From Methylobacterium gossipiicola (GTDB lineage: Bacteria > Pseudomonadota > Alphaproteobacteria > Rhizobiales > Beijerinckiaceae), in the NCBI RefSeq assembly GCF_900113485.1, contig NZ_FOPM01000028.1, forward strand, positions 1-47,083: DNA of 47,083 nucleotides, written 5' to 3'. Every line of letters begins with the position of its first letter. The first letter of the stretch is position 1. The notes under the pieces were generated by a model. The model saw only the letters and a program-made list of their open reading frames with translations, searched no databases and was not told where the DNA came from. The position numbers and the translations under genes are program-made. Of this stretch, positions 23,920 to 32,588 are shown in pieces.

Positions 23920-24009
23920 CGCGGCTCCGGTTGACGGCCTGGGATACCGCGTTCGCGGGATCGAGGCGAGGTCGGGCGCGCGGTTCGCTGGGCTTGTCCC
24001 TAACGATCC

Positions 24010-24819
24010 TCACCCGCCGGGCGACAGCATCCACGCCACCACGCAGAGGTTGCTCCAGGCATGGAGCATCATGCAGGGCCACAGGCGGCCCGTCCGCCAG
24101 CGCAGCCACCCGAGCATGAGCGCGAGGGGCAGGAGCGAAACCGGGCGGGCGAGGCCGAACCCGGAGAGGTGGGCGGCGCAGAACAGGACGGCCGTGGTCG
24201 CCACGGTCAGGACGGGGCCGGCGTCCCGCAGGCCCCGCGCGAAGACGAGGCCGCGCATCAGCAATTCCTCGGCCACGGGCGCCAGCACCACGACGTTGCC
24301 GAACCACAGGACGATGCCGCCGATCTGAAGGGTCGGCGACAGGGTGGCGTTGCGGGCGACGGGCGCGCCGAACGCCTCCCCCGTGCCCGTGACCCAGGCG
24401 ATGTGGAGGAGGGGCCAGGCGACGAGGAGCCCCGCGAGGCGCCTGGCCGGAAGGCCGCTCCCGGCCGGCGCCGTCAGGGCCAGGGCACGGCGCCAGTCCG
24501 CCCCGGCCATCCGACGGGCAGCGACGAGGACGAGGCCGGCGAGGATCCCCTGGCGGATCACGTCCAGGGCGAGGCTGCGGGCGGCGAACTGGCGCGGCCG
24601 CAAGGGGCTGCGCCCGGCGGCGGAAAACGGGTCGAGCCCGTCGAGCCAATCGGCGCCGACCCGGACGATCAGGAGGGCGAGGAGGCTCGCGGTCCCGAGG
24701 AGAAAGGCCGCCCGGACCGTCATGGCGAGGACGGCGAGGCCGGCCCGTGCGGACGCGGACCACCGCGTGGTGGTCCCGGAGCCATCACGTTCGGGCGGGA
24801 GGCGCGGATCGGGCTTCAA
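24010..24819 (-). CDS. CPBP-family intramembrane glutamic endopeptidase
   Basis: An inner-membrane protein with about seven to eight hydrophobic segments and the CPBP (Rce1/CAAX-protease-like) motifs: EELLMRG with paired Glu, then FCAAHLSGFG with His, and a last WPCMMLHAWSN with His. Bacterial members are linked to bacteriocin immunity or membrane protein processing, but most have no known substrate. The start is uncertain: TTG at 24819 (269 aa) and ATG at 24723 (237 aa) are the best candidates, neither with a strong ribosome site. Confidence 0.8.
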   Translation of the reverse strand: MKPDPRLPPERDGSGTTTRWSASARAGLAVLAMTVRAAFLLGTASLLALLIVRVGADWLDGLDPFSAAGRSPLRPRQFAARSLALDVIRQGILAGLVLVAARRMAGADWRRALALTAPAGSGLPARRLAGLLVAWPLLHIAWVTGTGEAFGAPVARNATLSPTLQIGGIVLWFGNVVVLAPVAEELLMRGLVFARGLRDAGPVLTVATTAVLFCAAHLSGFGLARPVSLLPLALMLGWLRWRTGRLWPCMMLHAWSNLCVVAWMLSPGG

Positions 24820-25124
24820 AAGCGGCCGGACTCTCTCTATGTTCGCCGGGCTGCCCGAAGCACCGGCGACGGTGACGAGCGTTCCCCGTCTCGGAGGGGC
24901 GCTCCGACCCGGAGACGGTACCCGGCACCTTCCAACGGAACCACGGGCTTTTGGACGCATCGGATGCGGTCTGGACAGGCTCCGGGGTTCGGGCGGAAAG
25001 TTCGTGGCGCGTCAGGCAGAACACCGGAGATGCCCGCTGACGGGCCTCCGCTCGATTTTCATCCGACCCCGGTGCGCCCTTGGGCGCGCGACGGCGGCCA
25101 GGCACCGGGTATAAGCGACCACAG

Positions 25125-25781
25125 ATGGCAGACGATCTGATCCGCTACGATCTTCTGGTGCAGGATGCCCTGCGGGGTGTCGTGCGCAAGGTCCTCACCG
25201 ATGCCGCCCGGGACGGGCTGGCCGGCGAGCATCACTTCTACGTCTCGTTCCGGACGGAAGCGCCCGGCGTACGGATGTCGCAGCGCCTGCGCGAGAAGTA
25301 CCCGCAGGACATGACCATCGTGCTCCAGCATCAGTTCTGGGATCTGAACGTCCACGAGCACACCTTCGAGGTCGGTCTGTCGTTCTCGGGCGTGCCCGAG
25401 CGCCTGCTGGTGCCGTTCGATGCCCTGTCGGGCTTCTTCGATCCCTCGGTGCAGTTCGGCCTCAAGTTCGACCTGACAGAGGGCATGGAAGAGGCCGTCG
25501 AGGCCATGGACGACGAGGTGACGCCCCTGCCGACGGGCAAGACCGCGCCGCGGGGCGCCGCCTCCGAGCCGAGCGAGATCAAGCCCAAGGGCACCGGGCT
25601 CGCCGCCATCGGTTCCAGCGTGCCGAAGATCGGCCCCGCACCGGATAAGGAGGCGGAGGACGGCGACAAGGCCGCCGCCAAGCTGCCCGCCGCCAAGTCG
25701 GCGCCGAAAAAGGCCGAGGGTGAGGGTAGCGAAGCCGGTGCCGAGGTCGTCAGCCTCGACGCGTTCCGCAAGAAGAGCTGA
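25125..25781 (+). CDS. SspB-like ClpXP adaptor protein
   Basis: A 218-aa protein of the alphaproteobacterial SspB family, which tethers ssrA-tagged or other substrates to ClpXP. The core (about residues 1-130) has IRYDLLVQDALRGVVRKVL, GEHHFYVSFRTEAPGV, MTIVLQHQFWDLNV, FEVGLSFSGVPERLLVPFDAL and FFDPSVQFGLKF. A long flexible Ala/Lys/Glu/Pro-rich linker follows and ends in EVVSLDAFRKKS, similar to the C-terminal ClpX-binding peptide of SspB proteins. The ATG at 25125 is the natural start although the ribosome site is weak. Confidence 0.9.
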   Translation: MADDLIRYDLLVQDALRGVVRKVLTDAARDGLAGEHHFYVSFRTEAPGVRMSQRLREKYPQDMTIVLQHQFWDLNVHEHTFEVGLSFSGVPERLLVPFDALSGFFDPSVQFGLKFDLTEGMEEAVEAMDDEVTPLPTGKTAPRGAASEPSEIKPKGTGLAAIGSSVPKIGPAPDKEAEDGDKAAAKLPAAKSAPKKAEGEGSEAGAEVVSLDAFRKKS

Positions 25782-25792
25782 GCGTCAGGGCG

Positions 25793-27187
25793 TCAGCCGC
25801 GCCGCGCGACCCGCATCCGTAGCCCGTGCTCCGGTCGCAGGGTGACGCGGTGCAGGGGCATGACCGGCGGATGATCCGCCGTCAGGTTCAGGCGAACCGC
25901 TCGCACGATGTGCGCGAGGACGATCACGGCTTCCTGCACGGAGAAGCTCTGGCCGATGCAGATACGCGGCCCCGCTCCGAACGGCAGGTAGGCGAAGCGC
26001 GGAATCGCCTTGCGGGCCTCGCCGAGGAACCGCTCGGGCATGAAGGCGGCGGGATCGTCCCAGAGGGTGCGGTGGCGGTGCAGCACGTAGGGCGCCACCA
26101 TCACCAGGGAGCCGCGCGGGATCTTGATCCGGCCGATGCGATCCTGCCCGATCGCCTCGCGGCTGAGGAACGGCACCGGCGGGAACAACCGCATGGTCTC
26201 CTCCATCACTGCCTTCGTGAACGGCAGGCGCTCGGCATCGAACCCCTCCCCGTCCGGTACGGCATCGACCTCCGCCTCGATGCGCGCCCGCGCCTCCGCG
26301 TCCTGCGACAGGCAGTAGAGCGCCCAGGTCAGGGCATTGGCCGTGGTCTCGTGGCCGGCGGCGATGAAGGTGACGATGTTGGCCTTCACCTCCAGATCGG
26401 TGAGTCCCTGGCCGGTCTCGGGATCCTGCGCTTCGAGCAGCAGGGTGAGGAGGTCCGTCGGCGCCGTGCCCGATGCGATGAGGGCGCGGCGCTTGTCGAT
26501 GAGGGCGTCCACCACTTCCGCGAAGAACCGGATGGCAGGCCGCGCCCGCAGGCGGCCGATCCGAGGCACGAAGCTCGGAACACCGAACACGTCCAGGGGA
26601 TCGATGGGTCCGACCGCTTCGAGGAAGCGGGTGATGGCCCGGCCGAGGGCGTCGGGATCGCTGGCCAAACCTTCCGTGAAGATCGTCCGTTCCAGGACGT
26701 CGAGGGTGACGCGGGTCATTTCCAGGGGGGCATCGATCGCGGTGCCGTCGCGCCGCGCGAGGCGTTTGGCGATGCGGGCGCCGGCCGCGTTCATCGGTTC
26801 CGCGAAGCCCAGGACGTGGCGGGCCGAGAAGATCGGGGCCAGGGTGCGGCGCTGGAGCTTCCACTCCTCGTCCTCCGCCGTGAGCAGGCCATTGCCGAGG
26901 CCCGGCGCGAGGACGCGGCGCTGCAGGTCGTCCTTGCGGTAATTGGCGGCGTTGTCCACGAACAGGTAGCGGATGAGAGCGGGGTCGCTCACCACGGTGA
27001 CGCGGCCGAGCACGCCCTCCCCCGCCATCACGGGTTTTTCGAAGTGGTCGTCGAGCCAGGTGGTGATGGGGTTGGCGCGGGCCGCCTTCAGGAAGTCGAG
27101 GAGGCCGAGGGGCTCCCGCAGGGGACGTGGCACGGACGGGCGGAAGCGCGCGGTCGCGTCGGGTGGGCACGGGGCGGCGTGCGTCAT
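25793..27187 (-). CDS. Cytochrome P450
   Basis: A 464-aa soluble heme monooxygenase. The I-helix is IVTFIAAGHETTANALTWAL, the K-helix EETMRLFPPVPFLSR, the PERF region FMPERFLGEARK and the heme-thiolate loop FGAGPRICIGQSF with Cys410. The AGHETT and long C-terminal helix are closer to bacterial fatty-acid-type P450s than to camphor-type, but the substrate is unknown. The ATG at 27187 has AGGAC upstream. Redox partners are not in the neighbourhood. It is divergent from fumC with 144 bases between. Confidence 0.95.
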   Translation of the reverse strand: MTHAAPCPPDATARFRPSVPRPLREPLGLLDFLKAARANPITTWLDDHFEKPVMAGEGVLGRVTVVSDPALIRYLFVDNAANYRKDDLQRRVLAPGLGNGLLTAEDEEWKLQRRTLAPIFSARHVLGFAEPMNAAGARIAKRLARRDGTAIDAPLEMTRVTLDVLERTIFTEGLASDPDALGRAITRFLEAVGPIDPLDVFGVPSFVPRIGRLRARPAIRFFAEVVDALIDKRRALIASGTAPTDLLTLLLEAQDPETGQGLTDLEVKANIVTFIAAGHETTANALTWALYCLSQDAEARARIEAEVDAVPDGEGFDAERLPFTKAVMEETMRLFPPVPFLSREAIGQDRIGRIKIPRGSLVMVAPYVLHRHRTLWDDPAAFMPERFLGEARKAIPRFAYLPFGAGPRICIGQSFSVQEAVIVLAHIVRAVRLNLTADHPPVMPLHRVTLRPEHGLRMRVARRG

Positions 27188-27331
27188 GAGCGTGTCCTGA
27201 ATCCCGGGTCCGGCGAGAGGTCCTCGGCGGAAAAACCCGTGAGAGGCGGGCGGCACCGTCACCCGGCGCCATCGCGGTTTCGGTCCGCCCGGTCTAAGTA
27301 GGGGGCGCCGAAGCCGGACGAAGAGGCCACG

Positions 27332-28759
27332 ATGTCGCCGCACGAGACGCACAGCGCAGAAACCCCCGCCACCCGTACGGAATCCGATACGTTCGGCCCC
27401 ATCGAGGTCCCGGCGCATCGCTACTGGGGGGCTCAGACGCAGCGCTCGATCCAGAACTTCAAGATCGGCACCGAGCGGATGCCGGCGCCCCTCGTGCATG
27501 CGCTCGGCCTCGTCAAGCAGGCCGCCGCCCTGGTGAATCAGGACCTCGGCGGCCTCGATCCGAAGGTGGCCCAGGCCATCGCGGCCTCCGCCGCCGAGGT
27601 GGTGGCGGGTCAGCACGATCAGGAGTTCCCCCTCGTGGTGTGGCAGACGGGCTCTGGCACCCAGTCCAACATGAACGCCAATGAGGTCATCGCCAGCCTC
27701 GCCAATGAGCTCCTCGGGGGCAAGCGCGGCGGCAAGTCGCCGGTGCACCCGAACGACCATTGCAACCGGGGTCAGTCGTCGAACGACGTGTTCCCCACCG
27801 CCATGCACATCGCGGTCGCTCGCGAGATCAACGACCGGCTGCTCCCCGCCCTCCAGCACCTGCACGACGCCCTCGATGCCAAGGCGCATGCCTTCGCCGA
27901 CATCGTGAAGATCGGCCGCACGCACCTGCAGGACGCGACCCCGGTCTCCCTCGGGCAGGAATTTTCCGGGTATGTCGCCCAGGTGGCGCTGGGTGGCGCC
28001 CGGGTCCGCGCGACCCTGCCGGGTGTCCTGGCCCTGGCCCAGGGCGGCACGGCGGTGGGCACAGGCCTCAATGCGCATCCCGAGTTCGCGCAGAAATTCG
28101 CCGCCAAGGTCGCCGAACTCACGGGCCTGCCCTTCACCTCGGCCGAGAACAAGTTCGAGGCCCTCGCCACCCATGACGCCCTGGTGTTCACGCAGGGCGC
28201 GCTCTCGGCGCTGGCCGCCGGCCTGTTCAAGATCGCCCAGGACATCCGCCTGCTGGCGTCGGGCCCGCGCTCGGGCCTCGGCGAGTTGTCCCTGCCGGAG
28301 AACGAGCCGGGCTCGTCGATCATGCCCGGCAAGGTGAACCCGACCCAGTGCGAGGCCCTGACCATGGTCTGCGCCCAGGTGATCGGCAACGGCACCACCG
28401 TGAGCTTCGCCGGCAGCCAAGGCCATTTCGAACTCAACGTGTTCAAGCCCGTCATCGCCAACGCGGTGCTGCAATCGGTGCGGCTGCTGGCCGACGCCGC
28501 GATCTCCTTCACGGACAATTGCGTCATCGGCATCAAGGCGAACGAGGACAAGATCGCCGATCTCATGAGCCGCTCGCTCATGCTGGTGACGGCCCTCGCC
28601 CCCTCCATCGGCTACGACAAGGCCGCCGAGATCGCCAAGACCGCGCACAAGAACGGCACCACCCTGAAGGAAGAGGCCCTGCGGCTCGGCTACGTCACCG
28701 AGGAAGAGTTCGAGCGCGTGGTGCGCCCCGAGACCATGCTGGCCCCCAGCGCCGAGTAA
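27332..28759 (+). CDS. fumC: Fumarate hydratase class II
   Basis: A 475-aa cluster-free fumarase interconverting fumarate and L-malate in the TCA cycle. Signatures are YWGAQTQRSIQNF, TGSGTQSNMNANEVIA, VHPNDHCNRGQSSNDVFPTAMH, GRTHLQDATPVSLGQEF and the superfamily signature GSSIMPGKVNPTQCEA. The N-terminus has about 15 extra polar residues before ESDTFGPIEVPA. It is followed by two small genes (DUF4169, RHH) in what looks like one operon. Confidence 0.98.
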   Translation: MSPHETHSAETPATRTESDTFGPIEVPAHRYWGAQTQRSIQNFKIGTERMPAPLVHALGLVKQAAALVNQDLGGLDPKVAQAIAASAAEVVAGQHDQEFPLVVWQTGSGTQSNMNANEVIASLANELLGGKRGGKSPVHPNDHCNRGQSSNDVFPTAMHIAVAREINDRLLPALQHLHDALDAKAHAFADIVKIGRTHLQDATPVSLGQEFSGYVAQVALGGARVRATLPGVLALAQGGTAVGTGLNAHPEFAQKFAAKVAELTGLPFTSAENKFEALATHDALVFTQGALSALAAGLFKIAQDIRLLASGPRSGLGELSLPENEPGSSIMPGKVNPTQCEALTMVCAQVIGNGTTVSFAGSQGHFELNVFKPVIANAVLQSVRLLADAAISFTDNCVIGIKANEDKIADLMSRSLMLVTALAPSIGYDKAAEIAKTAHKNGTTLKEEALRLGYVTEEEFERVVRPETMLAPSAE

Positions 28760-28774
28760 CGAGAGGAATCGCGC

Positions 28775-28963
28775 ATGGCCGAGATCATCAACCTGCGCGA
28801 GGCCCGCAAGGCGAAGGCGCGGGGCGAGAAGGAGGCGAAGGCGGCCGAGAACCGCATCGCCTTCGGTCGGCCGAAGAAGGCCAAGACCCTTGCTGAGGCC
28901 AAGAAGGCCATCGAGTTCGCACGTCACGAGGGCCACAAGCTCGTGGGGCCGGATTCCGAGTGA
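28775..28963 (+). CDS. DUF4169 small basic protein
   Basis: A 62-aa, Lys/Ala/Glu-rich protein opening with MAEIINLREARKAKARGEK and containing GRPKKAKTLAEAKK, the DUF4169 pattern. It is probably largely helical. Function is unknown. It starts 15 bases after the fumC stop, with GAGAGGA upstream, and is followed by the RHH gene 10 bases later. Confidence 0.88.
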   Translation: MAEIINLREARKAKARGEKEAKAAENRIAFGRPKKAKTLAEAKKAIEFARHEGHKLVGPDSE

Positions 28964-28973
28964 GGCGCACCCC

Positions 28974-29198
28974 ATGACCGGCGGCATCACCAAGCGCTCG
29001 GTGATGATCGCCGGCCACCGCACCAGCGTGTCCCTGGAAGACCCCTTCTGGGACGCGCTCCGGGGCATTGCCGAGGCGCGCGGCCTGTCGGTCCAGGCCC
29101 TCATCGGCGAGATCGACGCGGGGCGGGACGGGCAGAACCTGTCCTCCGCCATCCGCGTGTTCGTGCTGGCGGCGGTTCAAGACGGTCCACGATCCTGA
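28974..29198 (+). CDS. Ribbon-helix-helix domain protein
   Basis: A 74-aa protein with the pattern KRSVMIAGHRTSVSLEDPFWDALRGIAEARGLSVQALIGEIDAGR. This matches the small RHH_4 family (aryl-sulfate sulfotransferase-like annotation in some databases), a possible DNA-binding dimer. In Rhizobiales it often follows fumC and DUF4169 as far as I recall. There is no toxin gene beside it, so an antitoxin role is not supported. Confidence 0.85.
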   Translation: MTGGITKRSVMIAGHRTSVSLEDPFWDALRGIAEARGLSVQALIGEIDAGRDGQNLSSAIRVFVLAAVQDGPRS

Positions 29199-29208
29199 GG
29201 CTGCGGCC

Positions 29209-29976
29209 CTACCGCCGAACCCCCAAAAGACTGCGCGAGGCCGGCGCCCCGAAGGTGCGACGGAAATCGTTGGCGAAATGTGCCTGGTCGGCGAAGCCCG
29301 CCGCGTGCGCCGCGCCCGTGAAGTTCGCCCCCGCGATGATGGTGGCGATGGCTCGCCGCATGCGCAGCCAGGCCCGGTAGCGCCGGACCGGGACGCCCAC
29401 CGTTTCGGTGAACAGGTGTTGCAGGCGGGAGGACGACAGGCCGACCGATCCGGCGAGGCTTTCGGCCGATGGCGCGCCGGCCTCGGCGTCCCGCAGGCGT
29501 GCCATCACGCGGGTGATGCGAGGGTCGAAGTCACTGCGCGACCGCCGAAGCGAGAAGCCCGCGAGGTCGGCGAGGGCCGCGCTCGCCCAGGCGCAGGCGT
29601 CGCGGTCCTCGTAGAGGGCGCGCAGCGGCAGGATCTCGCCCCCCGTCGCCACCAGGGTGCCCGCGATGGATGCGGCGCCCGGCATCAGGGCTGCGAGGGC
29701 GTGGGGCGTGGCATCGGGTTCGCGATAGAACACCCCCAGGGGATCGCCCCCGCAATCGAGTTCGTGTGCCACGCCCGCTGGGACGAAGGCCGTCCGGCAG
29801 GTGATCCACTCCATCCCGTCGAAGCGGATGCGAAACGTCCCGTAGAGGCCCGCGAGATAGACCGGGGCGCCGTGCCGATGGCTGGCATTGTAGGTGAGGC
29901 GCCCGGCGAAGAAGGTCTGGTCGCCCTCGACGTGCCAGAGGGGGCGGAGCGTCGCCGCAGCAGCAGGTTCGTTCAA
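29209..29976 (-). CDS. AraC-family transcriptional regulator
   Basis: A 255-aa regulator. The N-terminal half is a cupin-like sensing domain (HRHGAPVYLAGLYGTFRIR, FVPAGVAHELDCGGDPLGVFY). The C-terminal AraC DNA-binding domain has two helix-turn-helix units: AESLAGSVGLSSSRLQHLFTE and then GAAHAAGFADQAHFANDFRRTFG. It is divergent from the exported MBL hydrolase gene with 82 bases between, so that gene is a plausible target. The effector is unknown. Confidence 0.92.
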   Translation of the reverse strand: MNEPAAAATLRPLWHVEGDQTFFAGRLTYNASHRHGAPVYLAGLYGTFRIRFDGMEWITCRTAFVPAGVAHELDCGGDPLGVFYREPDATPHALAALMPGAASIAGTLVATGGEILPLRALYEDRDACAWASAALADLAGFSLRRSRSDFDPRITRVMARLRDAEAGAPSAESLAGSVGLSSSRLQHLFTETVGVPVRRYRAWLRMRRAIATIIAGANFTGAAHAAGFADQAHFANDFRRTFGAPASRSLLGVRR

Positions 29977-30058
29977 GCGCCGCCCTCCCCCGGCCGGCTA
30001 GCGTTCCATGGCGCCGACCCCTCCGAGATCATCCTGATCCAAGCGGTCGGCTGAGGGA

Positions 30059-31045
30059 ATGCCCGTCATGATCGATCTCACCCGCCGTGGTCTCGCGGCC
30101 TCCGCCCTCGCCTTGGCCGTTGCCCGTCCGGCCTTGGCTCAGCCGTCCGAAGCGTGCCCACCGGACCTGTCGCCCGCGATCCATCGCTTCCGGCTCGGCG
30201 AACTCACGGTGACGAGCTTGCTCGACGCCGCCCCGATGATCGACGGCCCCTGGCCCATCGTCGGGGAGGATCGCGCGCGGGGCGAGGTCGAGGCCCTGAT
30301 GCGGGAGAACCGGCTGCCGCCGAACCGTTTCAAGCCCGGCTTCACGCCCGTCGTCGTTCAGACCGGCCGCGAGACGGTGCTGTTCGACACCGGAAACGGC
30401 GAGGTTGGTTTCGCGCCCCGCCCCGTCGGGGGACGCCTCGCCGGACTGCTCGAACGGACGGGACTCGCCCGGGACTCCATCGACGTCGTCGTGCTGACCC
30501 ATTGCCACACCGACCATATCGGCGGCCTCATGACGGCGGGGCGCCCCCTCTTCCCACGGGCGCGCTACGTCGTCGGTGCCGTCGAGGACGCGTTCTGGCG
30601 CAACGAGGCCCGTCTGGCGGCTGCTCCCGAGGGCAACGAAGCCAAGTCGGCCCGGGTCTTCCGCAGTCATCTGCTGCCGCTTGCCGACCGCACGACCTTC
30701 GTGAAGCCGGGCGACACGGTGGTGCCGGGGATTACCGCCCTGGCGGCCTTCGGCCATACGCCGGGCCACCTCGCCTACCACATCGAGAGCGCGGGCCAGC
30801 GGCTGCTGGTCTGGGGCGACTGCGCCCATCACGAGGTCGCGTCCCTGGCGCATCCCGAGTGGCACGCCTTCTTCGACATGGACAAGGCGGGCGGGGCCGC
30901 CACCCGCCGAACCATTTACGACATGACGGCGACGGACGGGATTCTGGTGGCGGCCTACCACACCTCGTTCCCGTCGCTGGGCTACGTCGTGCGGCAGGGA
31001 GCCGGCTACCGCTGGGTTCCCCTCACCTATCAGTTCGACCGCTGA
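30059..31045 (+). CDS. Exported MBL-fold metallohydrolase (Tat-type signal)
   Basis: A 328-aa metallo-beta-lactamase-fold protein. The N-terminus has a twin-arginine-like signal (DLTRRGLAASALALAVARPALAQ). The di-zinc site is visible: THCHTDHIGG (His148, His150, Asp152, His153), FGHTPGH and WGDCAHHEV. The layout resembles secreted lactonase or quorum-quenching-type MBL hydrolases, but also many of unknown substrate. A second ATG at 30068 gives better spacing to GAGGG. The 3' end overlaps glcF by 16 bases in the opposite direction. Confidence 0.9.
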   Translation: MPVMIDLTRRGLAASALALAVARPALAQPSEACPPDLSPAIHRFRLGELTVTSLLDAAPMIDGPWPIVGEDRARGEVEALMRENRLPPNRFKPGFTPVVVQTGRETVLFDTGNGEVGFAPRPVGGRLAGLLERTGLARDSIDVVVLTHCHTDHIGGLMTAGRPLFPRARYVVGAVEDAFWRNEARLAAAPEGNEAKSARVFRSHLLPLADRTTFVKPGDTVVPGITALAAFGHTPGHLAYHIESAGQRLLVWGDCAHHEVASLAHPEWHAFFDMDKAGGAATRRTIYDMTATDGILVAAYHTSFPSLGYVVRQGAGYRWVPLTYQFDR

Positions 31046-32400
31046 TCGAGGGTCTCCAACACCGCCGGCTTCGGCCCGCCCGTCGCCCAATCGAGCAATT
31101 CCACCGTGTGCACGATGGGGATCGCCGTGCCCTTCCCGATCTGCGTCGCGCAGCCGATGTTGCCCGTGGCGATGACGTCGGGGCGCATGCGCTCGATGTT
31201 GGCGACCTTGCGGTCCCGGAGCCGGCCGGCGATCTCGGGCTGGAGGATGTTGTAGGTGCCGGCCGAGCCGCAGCAGATGTGGCCCTCGGGCACGTCCTTC
31301 ACGGTGAAGCCGGCCGTCTTCAGGAGGTTTTTCGGCTCCGTACGGATGCCCTGGCCGTGCTGCATCGAGCAGGCCGAGTGATAGGCCACCACGAGGTCGC
31401 TCTCGACGATGGGGGGCATCAGACCGAGGCCGGCGACGTATTCGGTCACATCCTTGGCGATGGCTGACACCCGTGCGGCCTTCTCGGCATAGGCCGGGTC
31501 GTCGCGGAACATGAAGCCGTAATCCTTGATCGTCGTGCCGCAGCCCGAGGCCGTGACCACGATGGCGTCGAGGCCGGCGCCGTCCATCTCGGAGATCCAG
31601 GCGTCGATGGTGCGCTTGGCCTGGGCGTGGGACGAATCCGCCTTGCCCATATGGTGGGTGAGCGCGCCGCAGCAGCCCTCGCCCTTGGCCTGCACCACCT
31701 CGACGCCGTGGCGGGTGAGGAGGCGGATCGCCGCCTCGTTGAAGTCTGGCCGCAGGACACTCTGGGCGCAGCCGCGCAGGAGGGCGACGCGACCCGTGCG
31801 GGCCGGCGCTTCCGTGCCATGGAGCGCGGCACTGGCGGCGAGCGCCCGGGTCTCGGCCGGGAAGGTGCCGGGCCGGTCGGTGCGATTGCGGTTCGGCAGT
31901 TCGGCCGGCGCGAGGTCGAGCATGGCGGCCAGGCGATTGCCGACGCCCGGCACACGCGCCACGAGGGGCCGTAGGGGACTGCCGATCTTGGCCCCGAGCA
32001 GGGCCAGCCGGAAGCGGTTGGGATAGGGCAGCACGAAGGCGAGCAGGGCGCGCAGGGCCCGGTCGGCCACGGGCCGGCGATAGGTCTCCTCGATATGCGT
32101 GCGGGCGTGGTCGACGAGGTGCATGTAATGCACCCCCGACGGACAGGTGGTCATGCATGACAGGCACGACAGGCAGCGGTCGACGTGCTTGACCACCTCG
32201 GGCACGGCGGCCTTGCCCTGCTCCAGCATGTCCTTGATGAGGTAGATGCGCCCGCGCGGACTATCGAGCTCGTCGCCGAGCAGCAGATAGGTCGGGCAGG
32301 TGGCGGTGCAGAAGCCGCAATGGACGCAGGTCCGCAGAATCTTCTCCGACGCCGCCATGGCGGGATCGGCGAGCTGCGTCAGGCTGAAATTGGTCTGCAC
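31030..32400 (-). CDS. glcF: Glycolate oxidase iron-sulfur subunit GlcF
   Basis: A 456-aa subunit of membrane-associated glycolate dehydrogenase, which oxidises glycolate to glyoxylate. Two 4Fe-4S motifs are seen: CVHCGFCTATCP and CLSCLSCMTTCP. These are followed by two CCG-type domains with GCAQSVLRPDFNEAA, GEGCCGALTHHMGK, TASGCGTTIKDYG, YHSACSMQHGQG and ICCGSAGTYNILQPE. I chose GTG at 32400 (reading MQTNFS, the usual GlcF start); a GTG at 32418 would add six residues. glcE lies upstream on the same strand, 188 bases away. Confidence 0.95.
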   Translation of the reverse strand: MQTNFSLTQLADPAMAASEKILRTCVHCGFCTATCPTYLLLGDELDSPRGRIYLIKDMLEQGKAAVPEVVKHVDRCLSCLSCMTTCPSGVHYMHLVDHARTHIEETYRRPVADRALRALLAFVLPYPNRFRLALLGAKIGSPLRPLVARVPGVGNRLAAMLDLAPAELPNRNRTDRPGTFPAETRALAASAALHGTEAPARTGRVALLRGCAQSVLRPDFNEAAIRLLTRHGVEVVQAKGEGCCGALTHHMGKADSSHAQAKRTIDAWISEMDGAGLDAIVVTASGCGTTIKDYGFMFRDDPAYAEKAARVSAIAKDVTEYVAGLGLMPPIVESDLVVAYHSACSMQHGQGIRTEPKNLLKTAGFTVKDVPEGHICCGSAGTYNILQPEIAGRLRDRKVANIERMRPDVIATGNIGCATQIGKGTAIPIVHTVELLDWATGGPKPAVLETLDQRSN

Positions 32401-32588
32401 GGCGTGTTCCCGATCCACCCTTCGCGGCCTCGCTCCCCACCGGAATGGGCGCGGGCCGTCAGTTCACCCGATGTTAGTGCGAAACGGCCGCGGAGCCGAA
32501 CCATTTGGAATGGCTCCAAGTCTCGGCCGACCCGTTTGATAGCCGGAACCGAAGGCCGGTGCCTTCGGGTAAGAATGTCGCGGCCCGC

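Noticed and set aside
25793..29152. One very long open frame (over 1100 codons) on the minus strand through P450 and back across fumC
   Set aside because: Only the P450 part (to 27187) shows family motifs. The rest is antisense to fumC and open because of high GC content.
28974..29198. RHH protein as an antitoxin
   Set aside because: No toxin-sized partner with PIN, RelE or similar motifs is adjacent; the neighbours are DUF4169 and an AraC gene.
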